Counted from the first letter of the stretch, positions 52,475 to 61,909 are shown. The stretch: DNA of 64,000 nt from Candidatus Villigracilis vicinus (GCA_016721315.1 JADKIL010000003.1:186001-250000); one strand, 5' to 3'. Notes: generated by a model from the letters alone, not told the origin. Program-made: numbers and translations.

Positions 52475-53815
52475 ATGAAATACCACATCTGGACCGAAGG
52501 CTGCCAAATGAACGTTGCCGACTCACAGCGGGTCGGTGCGTCGCTGGAGCACCTCGGTTATACCCTTACTGAAACCATCGAAGAAGCCGACGTTATTGTT
52601 TTAAACACCTGTGTCGTCCGGCAATCTGCCGAAGATAAAGCGATCGGGCGCGTTTCGTCCCTCGCACCTTTGAAGAAGAAAAATCCCAACCTCGTCATCA
52701 ACTTAATGGGCTGTATGGTCGGCGTACGCGGCGCAGAGAAACTTCGCGCCAAAATGCCCTACGTGGATGTCTTCTCGCCGCCCTCTGACCCGGGTCCATT
52801 GATCGCACATCTTACTCAGGGTGAGATCCAATCACTGGAAGATGCTGAGACCACACGCCGCTTCCTGATGATGGACGAAGAGCTCAAACTGCCGGTTGCT
52901 GAACAAGGCAAGACCGTCAGCGTACATGTCCCCATTGTGTACGGCTGCTCGCACGCCTGCACCTTTTGCATCATCCCTTACAAGCGCGGTGTGGAGCGTT
53001 CACGCCCAGTCGGCGATATTGTTGGTGAAGTGCGCTCGCTGGCGAAACAAGGCGTGAAGGAAATCACCCTGCTTGGTCAGATCGTAGACCGCTACGGCAA
53101 GGACATTCCAGACGGACCCAAACTCGCCGATCTTCTTCGCATTCTCCATGAAGTGGAAGGCATTGAACGCATCCGCTTCTTAACTTCGCACCCCAACTAC
53201 TTCGACGATGACCTCATCCATGCCATTGCCGAGTTGCCGCGCGTCATGCCGCACATCGAGCTGCCCATCCAAGCTGGTGATGACACCGTTCTCGAAAACA
53301 TGAAACGCGGCTACACCCAGCAGCAATTCCGCGACCTCGTGGCAAAGATCCGCCAGCACATCCCGAACTGCTCCATCGCAACCGACATCATCGTTGGCTT
53401 TCCCGGCGAGACCGAAGAACAGTTTATGGAAACGCATCGAGTCTTATCAGACCTAAAACTGGACGTAGCCCATTTAGCGCGCTACTCCATCCGTGAAGGC
53501 ACGGTCGCCACCCGCCGCATGGTGGACGATGTACCTGAAGAAGAGAAGATGCGTCGCTTGCACATGCTCGACGATCTGCAAGAACAGATCGTTGGCGAGA
53601 TCAACAAAAAGTACCTGGGCGAAACCGTGGAAGTCCTCTTCGAAAACCAGGTCAAAGGTCGCTGGCGCGGACGCACCCCCACCAATAAACTGGTCTTCGT
53701 GGAAAGTACAGAAGACCTGCGCGGCAAAGTCCTGCCCGTCACCGTCACCTGGACCGGTCCGTGGTCGATGCAGGCAAATTTGGTCAGGCAGCCTGCCGAA
53801 TTGATTTCGTTGTAA
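52475..53815 (+). CDS. miaB: tRNA-2-methylthio-N6-dimethylallyladenosine synthase MiaB
   Basis: Radical-SAM methylthiotransferase modifying A37 of tRNAs reading UNN codons. 446 residues with the N-terminal cluster cysteines C10 (TEGCQMN), C46 and C80, the radical-SAM CSHACTFC (C158, C162, C165) followed by IPYKRGVERSRP, and a C-terminal TRAM domain (ENQVKGRWRGRTPTNKLVFVE). GCQMNVADSQ distinguishes MiaB from RimO and MtaB. Downstream lies a palindromic repeat that probably terminates it. Confidence 0.94.
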   Translation: MKYHIWTEGCQMNVADSQRVGASLEHLGYTLTETIEEADVIVLNTCVVRQSAEDKAIGRVSSLAPLKKKNPNLVINLMGCMVGVRGAEKLRAKMPYVDVFSPPSDPGPLIAHLTQGEIQSLEDAETTRRFLMMDEELKLPVAEQGKTVSVHVPIVYGCSHACTFCIIPYKRGVERSRPVGDIVGEVRSLAKQGVKEITLLGQIVDRYGKDIPDGPKLADLLRILHEVEGIERIRFLTSHPNYFDDDLIHAIAELPRVMPHIELPIQAGDDTVLENMKRGYTQQQFRDLVAKIRQHIPNCSIATDIIVGFPGETEEQFMETHRVLSDLKLDVAHLARYSIREGTVATRRMVDDVPEEEKMRRLHMLDDLQEQIVGEINKKYLGETVEVLFENQVKGRWRGRTPTNKLVFVESTEDLRGKVLPVTVTWTGPWSMQANLVRQPAELISL

Positions 53816-53819
53816 TTTT

Positions 53820-53855
53820 GTAGGGGCGGATCGCGATCCGCCCCTACGTTTTTCG
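53820..53855. repeat. 28-bp perfect palindromic repeat acting as terminator
   Basis: Positions 53820-53847 read GTAGGGGCGGATCG and its exact complement CGATCCGCCCCTAC, followed by GTTTTT. The ends match the repeat near 4452-4474. As RNA it would make a stable hairpin with a U-tail after miaB, so the repeat seems to have been used as a terminator. Confidence 0.82.
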
Positions 53856-53876
53856 GGGGTTATAATTTCATTCCAT

Positions 53877-54794
53877 ATGTCCTTCATTGAACTGTTCAAT
53901 ACCTTCGCCAACAACTTGCTGCCCATCATGCTCATCGCCGCAGCGGGATATATCCTTGGCAAAACCCTCACCGTCGATTCGCGCACTATTGGGCGCATGG
54001 TTTTTTATATCTTCAGCCCTCTGCTTGTCTTCAATCTAATGGTCACCAGCCGGTTAAATTTACAGCAGGCACTCACCACGGTCGAATACACAGCAGCGGT
54101 CATTGCCATCATGGGAAGCATCGCCTTCATCCTTGGCAAACTCTTCCGCCTGGAACGTTCCCACTTGCTCGCTGTCGTTCTCACAGTTGCCTTTGGGAAC
54201 ACCGGCAATTATGGCTTACCACTGGTCAAATTCGCATTCGGTGACGAAGCGCTGGCGGTCGCATCCATCTTCTACGTCACCACCACCATTCTGTTCAACA
54301 CGGTCGGTGTAGTCATCGCTTCGCTCGGACATCTGGATTTGAAATCCGCTATACTGGGAGTGTTCAAGTTGCCCATTCTTTATGCGGTGACGGTTGCTTT
54401 GCTCGTCAAAGGCTTTGGCATCGAAATTCCCCTGCCCCTTTCACGCACCATTGAGATCGCCGCGAATGGAGCCATCCCCGCCATGATCATTCTGCTCGGC
54501 TTGGAATTGACCCGCATCGAATGGTCACATAGTTTGCGAGCCACTGGTTTGGGCGTTGCAGCCAAGCTGCTTATTGGTCCATTGGTCGGACTATTCCTTG
54601 CCAGCCTCTTCGGTTTACAAGGGCATACCCGTCAGGGCAGCGCCATCGAAGCTGCCATGCCCGCCGCCGTGGCAACTACCGTGGTCGCTACTGAATATAA
54701 ACTCGAACCCTCACTCGTCACCGCCATCGTCTTCTTTGGCACTGTGCTCAGTCCGCTCACACTCACGCCGTTGATCGTATTCCTAACGAGGTAA
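53877..54794 (+). CDS. AEC-family (auxin efflux carrier type) transporter
   Basis: Secondary transporter of 305 residues and about ten helices. Features are the N-terminal PIMLIAAAGYILGKTL, AFGNTGNYGLPLVKFAFGDEALAVA (broken helix 4) and the C-terminal AAMPAAVATTVVATEY. Bacterial members export malonate, malate or amino acids; substrate unknown. A TATAAT box (53861-53866) lies only 10 nt before the ATG with no ribosome site, so the transcript would be nearly leaderless. Six nucleotides separate it from the downstream gene. Confidence 0.88.
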   Translation: MSFIELFNTFANNLLPIMLIAAAGYILGKTLTVDSRTIGRMVFYIFSPLLVFNLMVTSRLNLQQALTTVEYTAAVIAIMGSIAFILGKLFRLERSHLLAVVLTVAFGNTGNYGLPLVKFAFGDEALAVASIFYVTTTILFNTVGVVIASLGHLDLKSAILGVFKLPILYAVTVALLVKGFGIEIPLPLSRTIEIAANGAIPAMIILLGLELTRIEWSHSLRATGLGVAAKLLIGPLVGLFLASLFGLQGHTRQGSAIEAAMPAAVATTVVATEYKLEPSLVTAIVFFGTVLSPLTLTPLIVFLTR

Positions 54795-54799
54795 TCCAT

Positions 54800-56029
54800 A
54801 TGACTGCCACACGCAACAGAATATTGCAAATCATTGTGGTCACACTTCTCGTGGCGACCCTGTCTCTGAAACCGAAACAGGCACAGGCGCAGGAAGGGAT
54901 CGTGGTGGAAAACCCACAGGCAGTGCCAGATTTCGGCAGGTCGATCACTTTCACAGCGAAGATCAAGGCGTCGAGTCCCATCCAGCAGGCTTCACTTTTA
55001 TTCCGCGGCATCAACGAAGAAGCCACCCGCGTGGAAACCTTGCAAGTAGCAGAAGATGGCTCGGTGAATTTTGTCTATGATGCTTCGTTGAATGTCTTTC
55101 CGCCTTTCAGTTGGGTAGTCTACTGGTTTCAGGCAACCTTAAGCGACGGAAAAACCTATACCAGCGAGCCAAATCGCATTCAATATAACGACAACCGTTT
55201 TCCCTGGCGCGAAGTTTCGCAGGCGAACGTCACGGTCCACTGGTATGCCGGTGATGACTCCTTCGGCACATCGGCATTGAACAGCGCTGGTGCAGGCATG
55301 CTCTCAATGAAAGATTTCATTCCGCTCTCACTAACCGAACCGTTGCACATTTATATTTATTCCAATGTCACCGATTTACGCGATACCATGCTGCTCGGCG
55401 GGCGGGAATGGTCTGGCGGGCATGCACACGCCGATCTTGGCGTGGTACTGGTGGCGATCCCGCCCGGACCAAGTCAACTCACCGAAATGGAATCAAAGAT
55501 TCCCCACGAACTCGCACACATCATGCTCTACCGCGCACTTGGCGATCAATATGAAAAACAACCCGCATGGCTGGTCGAGGGCATCGCCTCGATGGTGGAA
55601 ATTTACCCCAACCCCGATTATGACCGTGCATTGGAGATCGCCAGTGCGAACAATACCCTGATCCCCATCGTGGACTTATGCGATTCCTTCCCCGCCGATT
55701 CTGGTTCGGCATTTCTGGCATACGCCCAATCCCAATCCTTTGTTACCTACATTCGCGATTCGTTCGGGCTCTCCGGTCTCTCACGCCTGACCGGCACATA
55801 CAGCGAAGGCTTCGAATGCGACCTCGGCGTAACGAAAGCCCTCGGTGCATCGCTCAATCAATTGGACGCGCGCTGGCGCGAGAATGTCCTCGGTCAAAAT
55901 CGCACTGGGGTTGCCCTGCGCAACCTGCTGCCATTTTTATTATTACTCGTGTTGGTGCTTATCGTTCCCATATGGGGAGCCATTGACCTGGTGCGCCAAA
56001 AGAGGAAACATGCAGCCCAATCCAAATGA
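54800..56029 (+). CDS. Membrane-anchored gluzincin-like metalloprotease (peptidase MA type)
   Basis: 409 residues. A signal peptide (about 1-33, ending AQAQ), an immunoglobulin-like beta region (about 35-135), then a protease domain with zinc motif HELAH (about 236-240) and the gluzincin Glu in WLVEGIASMVE some 20 residues later, matching the peptidase-MA-like family. A C-terminal membrane helix (about 372-394) and basic tail would leave the enzyme outside, tethered to the membrane. Substrate unknown. Follows the AEC transporter by 5 bp and overlaps the acylphosphatase gene by 20 bp. Confidence 0.82.
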   Translation: MTATRNRILQIIVVTLLVATLSLKPKQAQAQEGIVVENPQAVPDFGRSITFTAKIKASSPIQQASLLFRGINEEATRVETLQVAEDGSVNFVYDASLNVFPPFSWVVYWFQATLSDGKTYTSEPNRIQYNDNRFPWREVSQANVTVHWYAGDDSFGTSALNSAGAGMLSMKDFIPLSLTEPLHIYIYSNVTDLRDTMLLGGREWSGGHAHADLGVVLVAIPPGPSQLTEMESKIPHELAHIMLYRALGDQYEKQPAWLVEGIASMVEIYPNPDYDRALEIASANNTLIPIVDLCDSFPADSGSAFLAYAQSQSFVTYIRDSFGLSGLSRLTGTYSEGFECDLGVTKALGASLNQLDARWRENVLGQNRTGVALRNLLPFLLLLVLVLIVPIWGAIDLVRQKRKHAAQSK

Positions 56030-56312
56030 AATCATCCGCGCCCACATCTGGGTCAAGGGACGTGTGCAAGGCGTGGGCTTTCGTGCGCATGTCGAATATC
56101 ACGCACGGAAAGTTGGCGGCATCACTGGCTGGGTGCGCAATGTCGGCTACGACACGGTCGAAGCCGTTGCCGAGGGCAGCCGCGAAAATATCGAACGCTT
56201 TATTGAGAAAATGAAGGAAGGTCCCCGTGCTTCACGGGTGGATGAGTCAAGAGTGGAATACGAAGATGTAACAGGCGAGTTCAGTGAGTTTGGCGTTAAG
56301 AGAAGCATGTAG
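56010..56312 (+). CDS. acyP: Acylphosphatase
   Basis: Small cytosolic enzyme hydrolysing carboxyl-phosphate bonds, 100 residues. Catalytic Arg is in GRVQGVGFRAHVEYHA and the Asn in GWVRNVGYDTVEAVAEG. It starts at the ATG 56010, just after AGAGGAAAC, inside the end of the protease gene. Its stop is one base from the stop of the opposite-strand radC. Confidence 0.93.
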   Translation: MQPNPNEIIRAHIWVKGRVQGVGFRAHVEYHARKVGGITGWVRNVGYDTVEAVAEGSRENIERFIEKMKEGPRASRVDESRVEYEDVTGEFSEFGVKRSM

Positions 56313-56313
56313 C

Positions 56314-57021
56314 TCACGCAAACCCAAGACCTCTTTCTTTTAAAGAAACCCATTTTCCCAAGCCGATCACCAGATGATCCAATACATCGATATCCATTAG
56401 TTTTCCTGCCTGTACAATGGCGCGGGTCACTGCCACATCGTCAGGGCTGGGCGTCGGGTCACCGCTGGGATGATTATGGATCACAATGATCGCCGAGGCG
56501 TTGGTACGAACCGCATCTTTGAACAATTCCCCCACCCGCACTTGAGAAGAATTCACCGAGCCTTTATAGACCTCCACCACTTCCAAGACGCGGTTACGCC
56601 GATCCAAAAGCATCACCCGCAAATGTTCCTGCTCCAGCGCAGACATGTCATATTGAACCAGCGCTGCCGCATCTGCCGGGCTGTTGATGGCAGGTTTCTC
56701 TTCCGGCGCTTCCAATATCAGACGCCGGCCCAGTTCAATGGCAGCCTTGATCTGCGACGCCTTGGCTTCCCCCATGCCATGCTGGTTCATCAAGTCTTTA
56801 AAGGGAGCGCGATGCAACCCCCGCAGACCATCAAACTCATGCAAGAGCCGCTGCCCCACCTCCACCGCATTCTCGCCCTGTACACCCACACGCAGCAGGA
56901 TCGCCAACAACTCGGCATTGGTCAATGCCTGCGGACCCAACGCCGCCAATCTCTCACGCGGACGATCCGATTCGTGCAAGTCTGAAATTCGATATGTAGG
57001 TTTGGAATTGGGTTCGGTCAT
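56314..57021 (-). CDS. radC: RadC/JAB-domain protein
   Basis: 235 residues: an N-terminal helix-hairpin-helix-like region (RERLAALGPQALTNAELLAILLR) and a C-terminal JAMM metalloprotease-like domain with VIHNHPSGDPTPSPDD (HxH..D metal motif). Function is still unclear; the old DNA-repair assignment of RadC has not held up. AGGGAGGCGAC precedes the ATG. It is convergent with acyP with no room for a terminator. Confidence 0.93.
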   Translation of the reverse strand: MTEPNSKPTYRISDLHESDRPRERLAALGPQALTNAELLAILLRVGVQGENAVEVGQRLLHEFDGLRGLHRAPFKDLMNQHGMGEAKASQIKAAIELGRRLILEAPEEKPAINSPADAAALVQYDMSALEQEHLRVMLLDRRNRVLEVVEVYKGSVNSSQVRVGELFKDAVRTNASAIIVIHNHPSGDPTPSPDDVAVTRAIVQAGKLMDIDVLDHLVIGLGKWVSLKERGLGFA

Positions 57022-57089
57022 GTCGCCTCCCTAATGATCAGAATATCCAATTTTACAACCATTTTCAACAGGCGGGTACCAAGTTCGGT

Positions 57090-57102
57090 TAGAATCCCAG
57101 CC
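57090..57102 (+). promoter_or_regulatory. Leaderless-type -10 element
   Basis: TAGAAT (57090-57095) followed by exactly 7 nt and the ATG of the membrane protein. No ribosome site. Confidence 0.5.
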
Positions 57103-58749
57103 ATGCAGCGAGACTCCATCCCAAACCATTACATTCCGATCCTATTATTCGCAGATGGGTTGGTAAGTGTTTGTTTTGCCATCTTTGCTCACACACTGGG
57201 CATGGATCCAACTCCCGATTGGGGTCGTTCGCGTCTCTTCCTGTTCCTGCTTGGCATGGCACTCATCATTACCGCACTCGTTCTATTTAAACAACGCACA
57301 TCTTTCACCTCAGCTGAAACAACCAAGACGGTCGTATTGTTTGCTCACCTCTGGGCATTCATTTTTATTATTTACACCTGGTACATCACCTTCGGCACCT
57401 TCACAGAATGGCGGGCATCCACGCATTACTATTCGCTTTTAGCAGATGCCTTCGGCAAAGGGCAATTGCATGTGGATGTAGAGCCGGGCGCTGCACTTCT
57501 CGCCGCAGCCGACCCCTACAACTCAGAAGGACGCCCCGCCTTCGATGACGATGTCTGGGATTTATCCCTCTACAAAGGCAAATTATATTTATATTGGGGA
57601 CCCGTCCCTGCAGTGCTAATGACGCCGGTGCAACTTGTGCTGAAGACCCGCCTGGCTGATATGTACCCCGTCTTCTTTTTCCTGTGTGGGCTGCTTATAT
57701 TTAACTCGCTCATCATCGTGAAGATCTGGCGGAAGTTCTTTACAGACATTCCTGCATGGAACATCATCATTTCGATCTTCGTCGTCGGCTTGGTGCTGCC
57801 TATTCCCTGGTCGCTCAGCATCCCGGATGTGTACGAGGCGGCGATCGGCGCGGGGCAATTTTTCCTCATCGGTGGGATCTATTTCATTATCCTTGCCTTC
57901 GAAAATGAAGTAAAAAAACGGTATCTATTCCTGGCTGGTCTTTTTTTGGCATGTTCCGTTGGTTCGCGAGCCATCAATGTCATCCCAATATTGTTCCTGA
58001 TCGCGCTGACTGCATTCTGGTTCTGGAAAGACCAACCCAAAAACTGGATGACCTTTGCCGCTGCCCTGTTGACTCCCCTTGCTGCCGGAGCGCTTCTCCT
58101 CGGAGCTTACAACTGGGCGCGCTTCGACTCTCCGCTCGAATTTGGTCTGCGTTACCAGATTACCATCTACAACCTGAACCGCGACATGCCGCTCGCCTTT
58201 CAGGCAGACTACCTGCCATACAATATCGGTGCATATATATTGCAGCCGTTTGACTTTATTACTAGCTTCCCCTTCATTCGCCCGATTGGGTATTCCGCCA
58301 TGTTACAAAGCCGGGGCATTACCGAGCCCAAACTCTATGCAGCCGGGAATGTCACAGGCATTCTGGCTTTCGCACCATTCCTCGTACTCGCCATCCTGCC
58401 TTTCTTGAAAAAGAGTGCAAGCTCTCCATTTAGTGCACAACCCCTGACGATCTATCTATTGGGCGGGTCTTTCCTCATCAGCTTCACCTCCCTGCTGCTG
58501 TATTACTATGGTCAAATGCGCTTCCTTGTGGATGTCATTTCGCAGATCACCCTGCTGGCAATTTTCGGATATTGGCTGATCCTGCGCAGGTCACATTACA
58601 AAAAGACTATGTTACATTTTTCCAATTTTCTCATTCTCGTAACCTTGATAGCCAGCCTGCTGCTCGCTGTCACCAGTGAAAGCGGCAGGATGCCCAAACT
58701 CAACTCCGCTCTTATGGATAAAATAAATACCTTTTTCATTGAAAATTAA
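57103..58749 (+). CDS. GT-C-like polytopic membrane protein
   Basis: 548 residues with about eleven hydrophobic segments and a large loop. The loop holds YYSLLADAFGKGQLHVDVEP, DPYNSEGRPAFDDDVWDLSLYKGKLYLYWGP, a pattern seen in uncharacterised GT39-like membrane glycosyltransferases, with acidic residues that could bind a polyprenyl-phosphate sugar. The product may glycosylate lipids or proteins outside the membrane; the acceptor is unknown. The start at 57103 is preferred over an in-frame ATG at 57034 because of the promoter spacing and the position of the first helix. Confidence 0.72.
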   Translation: MQRDSIPNHYIPILLFADGLVSVCFAIFAHTLGMDPTPDWGRSRLFLFLLGMALIITALVLFKQRTSFTSAETTKTVVLFAHLWAFIFIIYTWYITFGTFTEWRASTHYYSLLADAFGKGQLHVDVEPGAALLAAADPYNSEGRPAFDDDVWDLSLYKGKLYLYWGPVPAVLMTPVQLVLKTRLADMYPVFFFLCGLLIFNSLIIVKIWRKFFTDIPAWNIIISIFVVGLVLPIPWSLSIPDVYEAAIGAGQFFLIGGIYFIILAFENEVKKRYLFLAGLFLACSVGSRAINVIPILFLIALTAFWFWKDQPKNWMTFAAALLTPLAAGALLLGAYNWARFDSPLEFGLRYQITIYNLNRDMPLAFQADYLPYNIGAYILQPFDFITSFPFIRPIGYSAMLQSRGITEPKLYAAGNVTGILAFAPFLVLAILPFLKKSASSPFSAQPLTIYLLGGSFLISFTSLLLYYYGQMRFLVDVISQITLLAIFGYWLILRRSHYKKTMLHFSNFLILVTLIASLLLAVTSESGRMPKLNSALMDKINTFFIEN

Positions 58750-58765
58750 AAACATCAATACAAAT

Positions 58766-58808
58766 AAAAAAACTCCCGCTCAAATTTTAGACTGCGGGAG
58801 TTTTTTTA
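58766..58808. terminator. Bidirectional intrinsic terminator
   Basis: AACTCCCGC (58771-58779) and GCGGGAGTT (58794-58802) with A-run and T-run flanks, between convergent genes. Confidence 0.9.
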
Positions 58809-58809
58809 T

Positions 58810-60003
58810 CTATGGAGTTGGCGGAGTGGGCACTTCAACCGTTTGAACTGCATCAACATGTGTGCCGCCTGCCGAACCACCCGAAGGCGAAAAGATATAC
58901 ACAAAGTCATAATCACCCGGCGGCGGGCTGCTTGATGCAGTGTCCACATCGATCAGAATACCAGTTCCGTTATAAAGGGAATTCGGGTTCCCAGGTTCCG
59001 CCGGACTGGCAGGGTTATTGTTAAAGTGACGGTCATCACACTCAGTGTTTGTGGGGCAATCTGCGCTGGCTACCAGATCGGCAGTATCCACATTGGTATT
59101 GGTATCTCTGTCGGGGTTCCCCCAGTTAAAAACCTCATAGTAGCTGCCAGTGTTCACTTTTGATATACCAACAACGACCCGATCCAAGTATACGATTTCC
59201 GAATTGTTATATTCATATAGAACAAGATCGTAATTATTATCCGGAATACTTTCCACTCGTACACGCAGGCTAATCACTATATAAGTCTCATCTGCCAACT
59301 CAGCAGTAACGTTATCAGGCGGGCCGCCAACTGCAATTTCTGCAGGGAGCGGCGAGACTGGCGTTCCATACACACCTGTATCCACTGTTGAAACATCACC
59401 ATAATCGCATGGCAGGGGTCCATTCGGGTTGTTTGCTCCAGGGCAAACCGGTGGAGGCGGCGGATATGTACACGGCAGAGCCTGTCCCTGATTATTTGCC
59501 AATGGATCTGTGCAAGTTGTAGGCGGCGGAGAGGTAGATGGATAATCACACGGCAAAGAGTCGCCATAATTTAAAGCATTTGCATCCTCACATATGGAGG
59601 AGGAAGTTGGGGGGGTAACACTAGCTGTAGCGCTCGTTCCAGTTGGCACGGGTGTGGCGGAGGCCGTTGGTGTCTCTGTTGTAGCTGCAGCAGATGGCGC
59701 GGAAGGGGTGGCACTTGGCTCAAAAGAAAGGAAGGGAGGAAAAGATATTTCCGCGCCGGGGGTGAGGTAACTCTCCGCCCATGCCATCGGTGTGAGAATT
59801 TGAGGCAGAATCGGTTCAAGCAATGCGAACGGACGGGCAGAACCAACATTTGGCTCCAGGTTCGAGTGCATATCTGCATTCACACTCCAGATCGGAACCA
59901 AACGAACCGCCATTTGCCCAACAATAACGATCAGAAAAATGCCAATAGGAATAATAAAGATAAGCAGGGTTAGATCGCGCCGTTCATGGTTTCCTGTATT
60001 CAT
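58810..60003 (-). CDS. Membrane-anchored surface protein with Cys-rich repeats
   Basis: No known family. 397 residues: an N-terminal membrane helix (about 11-36), a Ser/Thr/Pro/Ala-rich stalk (95-136), then three similar units with C-x(10-13)-LPC-x-Y: C138-C152, C164-C178 and C187-C199, separated by Pro-runs. These resemble the CxDPxAxNY...CxY repeats of other bacterial surface proteins (family recollection). A C-terminal beta-rich region (210-395) has several Asp/Asn runs (NPDRDTNTNVD) that may bind calcium. Two nucleotides follow the histidine-kinase stop, so the two are co-translated and this may be its sensory partner or target. Confidence 0.72.
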   Translation of the reverse strand: MNTGNHERRDLTLLIFIIPIGIFLIVIVGQMAVRLVPIWSVNADMHSNLEPNVGSARPFALLEPILPQILTPMAWAESYLTPGAEISFPPFLSFEPSATPSAPSAAATTETPTASATPVPTGTSATASVTPPTSSSICEDANALNYGDSLPCDYPSTSPPPTTCTDPLANNQGQALPCTYPPPPPVCPGANNPNGPLPCDYGDVSTVDTGVYGTPVSPLPAEIAVGGPPDNVTAELADETYIVISLRVRVESIPDNNYDLVLYEYNNSEIVYLDRVVVGISKVNTGSYYEVFNWGNPDRDTNTNVDTADLVASADCPTNTECDDRHFNNNPASPAEPGNPNSLYNGTGILIDVDTASSSPPPGDYDFVYIFSPSGGSAGGTHVDAVQTVEVPTPPTP

Positions 60004-60005
60004 GG

Positions 60006-61880
60006 TCAGCTCTCCTTCTTTTGAGCTGGAAGCGAAACAATAAATTTACTGCCTGGGAATTTCTCTTCATCATGCCCGGAACTTTCCACCCAGATGCGCC
60101 CGCCGTGTGCATGCACAATACCACGCGCAATGGCAAGCCCAAGACCGGGACCGCCGCCTTTGAACTTGGTCTTACCCGAGGAATGCAGAAGCACTTCGCC
60201 GGTCTGGTTAAATTTTTGGAAGATCATTTCGTGCATGCCAGGGTCCACACCAATGCCAGTGTCACAGACAGTGATCTCCAACTGAGGCGGCACAACGCCA
60301 TTGACATATCGTCCTGAAACCTTCACCTGCCCGCCATCGGGTGTGTATTTGATCGCATTCATTACCAAATGATAAAAGACTTTTTGAAGCATCTCCGGGT
60401 CGGCACATACGGACGGAAGTTTCTCCAGGTTTTCGGTATCAAACCTGATGCTCCGTTCTTCAAACGCAGATCCAAATTCCTTGTACACTTTACGGATGAT
60501 GAGATTCACATGTGTATCGATCTTGCGTAACACGAGGGAATTGCTATCGATGCGAGATACATCCAACATGCTATCCACTACATCGGTCATGCGTTCGGCC
60601 CCCTCCAGGATTCCCTGGGCGAGGTTTTGTAATTCAGGGTTGTTCTTGAGATCCTGTTCAAGCATTTGAGAATACCCCATAATAAGGGTCAACGGGGTTC
60701 GCAATTCATGCGCCGAGATCTGAATGAAATTGGTCTTGGTCTTATCCATCTTACGAAGGGTCTCGTTTTTCTCTTCAAGTTCGATGGTTCGATCCTGCAA
60801 GCGGGAAGTCATTTCATCAAATGTGTTCGCCAATGCCCCGATCTCATCCCCGGTGCGAATGCCGGTCCTTCGGTTTAAATCACCTCCGGCAATGGCTTGT
60901 GAAGTATTTACCAATGAATACAACGGGACAATGATCATGCGTGAAACAAAATATCCGATGACAACCACTGCCAGCATCAAGGCAGTAAAAACGAGCACGT
61001 AAACGGTACGATTGCTCGCGCCGAATTGAACTACAAAATCGGTCGGCAATGCCACGGCAAAGACCCCGATCCGGTCGTTTCCGATCTGTATAGGGGCACG
61101 TCCAATTGTAAACTGCCGACCCGACACTTCGATATTTACACCTGTGACCAGGTTCTCTTTGGTGTTGATGATCTCAAGGTATTGGTCCTCCGGGATATTC
61201 AACAATGAAAGCATTTCTTCATCTGCGGCGCCGATCGTTGTGGAGATCGCCTGCCCGGTATTCCCATAGAGGACAATATCTGCAAGTGCCACTTGTTTGA
61301 AAGCAGGTAAAAGTGTTTTGATCGATGTTCCGAGAATAATAACCCCACCAAACCTGCCATCCACCGAGATCGGCATGGCAGTATAGTAATAAACCTCATC
61401 ATCAACTTGATTCCCCCCCAATGCGCGCCGGGGAGGATCGTCTGGATTACGTTCTTCTAAAAAGGGAATCACGATCGGCGACTGAGGTGCCCCCGTATCC
61501 TGCTCAACGACAATAATCTCCCCCGTGGTATCCCTGAGCAAATGCAGGATCTCTTTCCCCTGCGGTGACACAATGATCAAATTTTCGATTGTGCCTGAGC
61601 CGAATGCCGGTTCCACGATCTTCAATACGGTTTCACGATCATCATTATCCACGGCATCTGCCAACCCTGCGGTATAGATGATGCGGATAGCTTCTTTAAC
61701 ATGTTGCCCCTCCTGCCGGATAAAACTATCAGAGACCACCCTGCCCGACTCGAGGAGTTGATTGGTCAAACGCTCTGTCAAAGTCCCGGTGACGAGGCGC
61801 GTAACAACATAAACCCCGATCACTGAAACGACCACGGTTAGTAAAAGGAATGGCAGAGCTACCTTGAGGCGAATGCTCAT
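60006..61880 (-). CDS. Sensor histidine kinase with extracellular Cache domain
   Basis: Membrane sensor kinase of 624 residues. TM1 (8-30), a double-Cache-like sensor (about 35-285), TM2 (291-314), HAMP (about 315-365), HisKA with phosphorylatable H391 in SAHELRTP, and HATPase with N-box N508, DTGIG (540-544) and GGGPGLG (575-581). No cognate response regulator is visible in the window. The gene heads a two-gene unit with the Cys-repeat surface protein. Confidence 0.93.
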   Translation of the reverse strand: MSIRLKVALPFLLLTVVVSVIGVYVVTRLVTGTLTERLTNQLLESGRVVSDSFIRQEGQHVKEAIRIIYTAGLADAVDNDDRETVLKIVEPAFGSGTIENLIIVSPQGKEILHLLRDTTGEIIVVEQDTGAPQSPIVIPFLEERNPDDPPRRALGGNQVDDEVYYYTAMPISVDGRFGGVIILGTSIKTLLPAFKQVALADIVLYGNTGQAISTTIGAADEEMLSLLNIPEDQYLEIINTKENLVTGVNIEVSGRQFTIGRAPIQIGNDRIGVFAVALPTDFVVQFGASNRTVYVLVFTALMLAVVVIGYFVSRMIIVPLYSLVNTSQAIAGGDLNRRTGIRTGDEIGALANTFDEMTSRLQDRTIELEEKNETLRKMDKTKTNFIQISAHELRTPLTLIMGYSQMLEQDLKNNPELQNLAQGILEGAERMTDVVDSMLDVSRIDSNSLVLRKIDTHVNLIIRKVYKEFGSAFEERSIRFDTENLEKLPSVCADPEMLQKVFYHLVMNAIKYTPDGGQVKVSGRYVNGVVPPQLEITVCDTGIGVDPGMHEMIFQKFNQTGEVLLHSSGKTKFKGGGPGLGLAIARGIVHAHGGRIWVESSGHDEEKFPGSKFIVSLPAQKKES

Positions 61881-61909
61881 GTGAAAACCTGTACAAAATT
61901 GCCAGAGGC

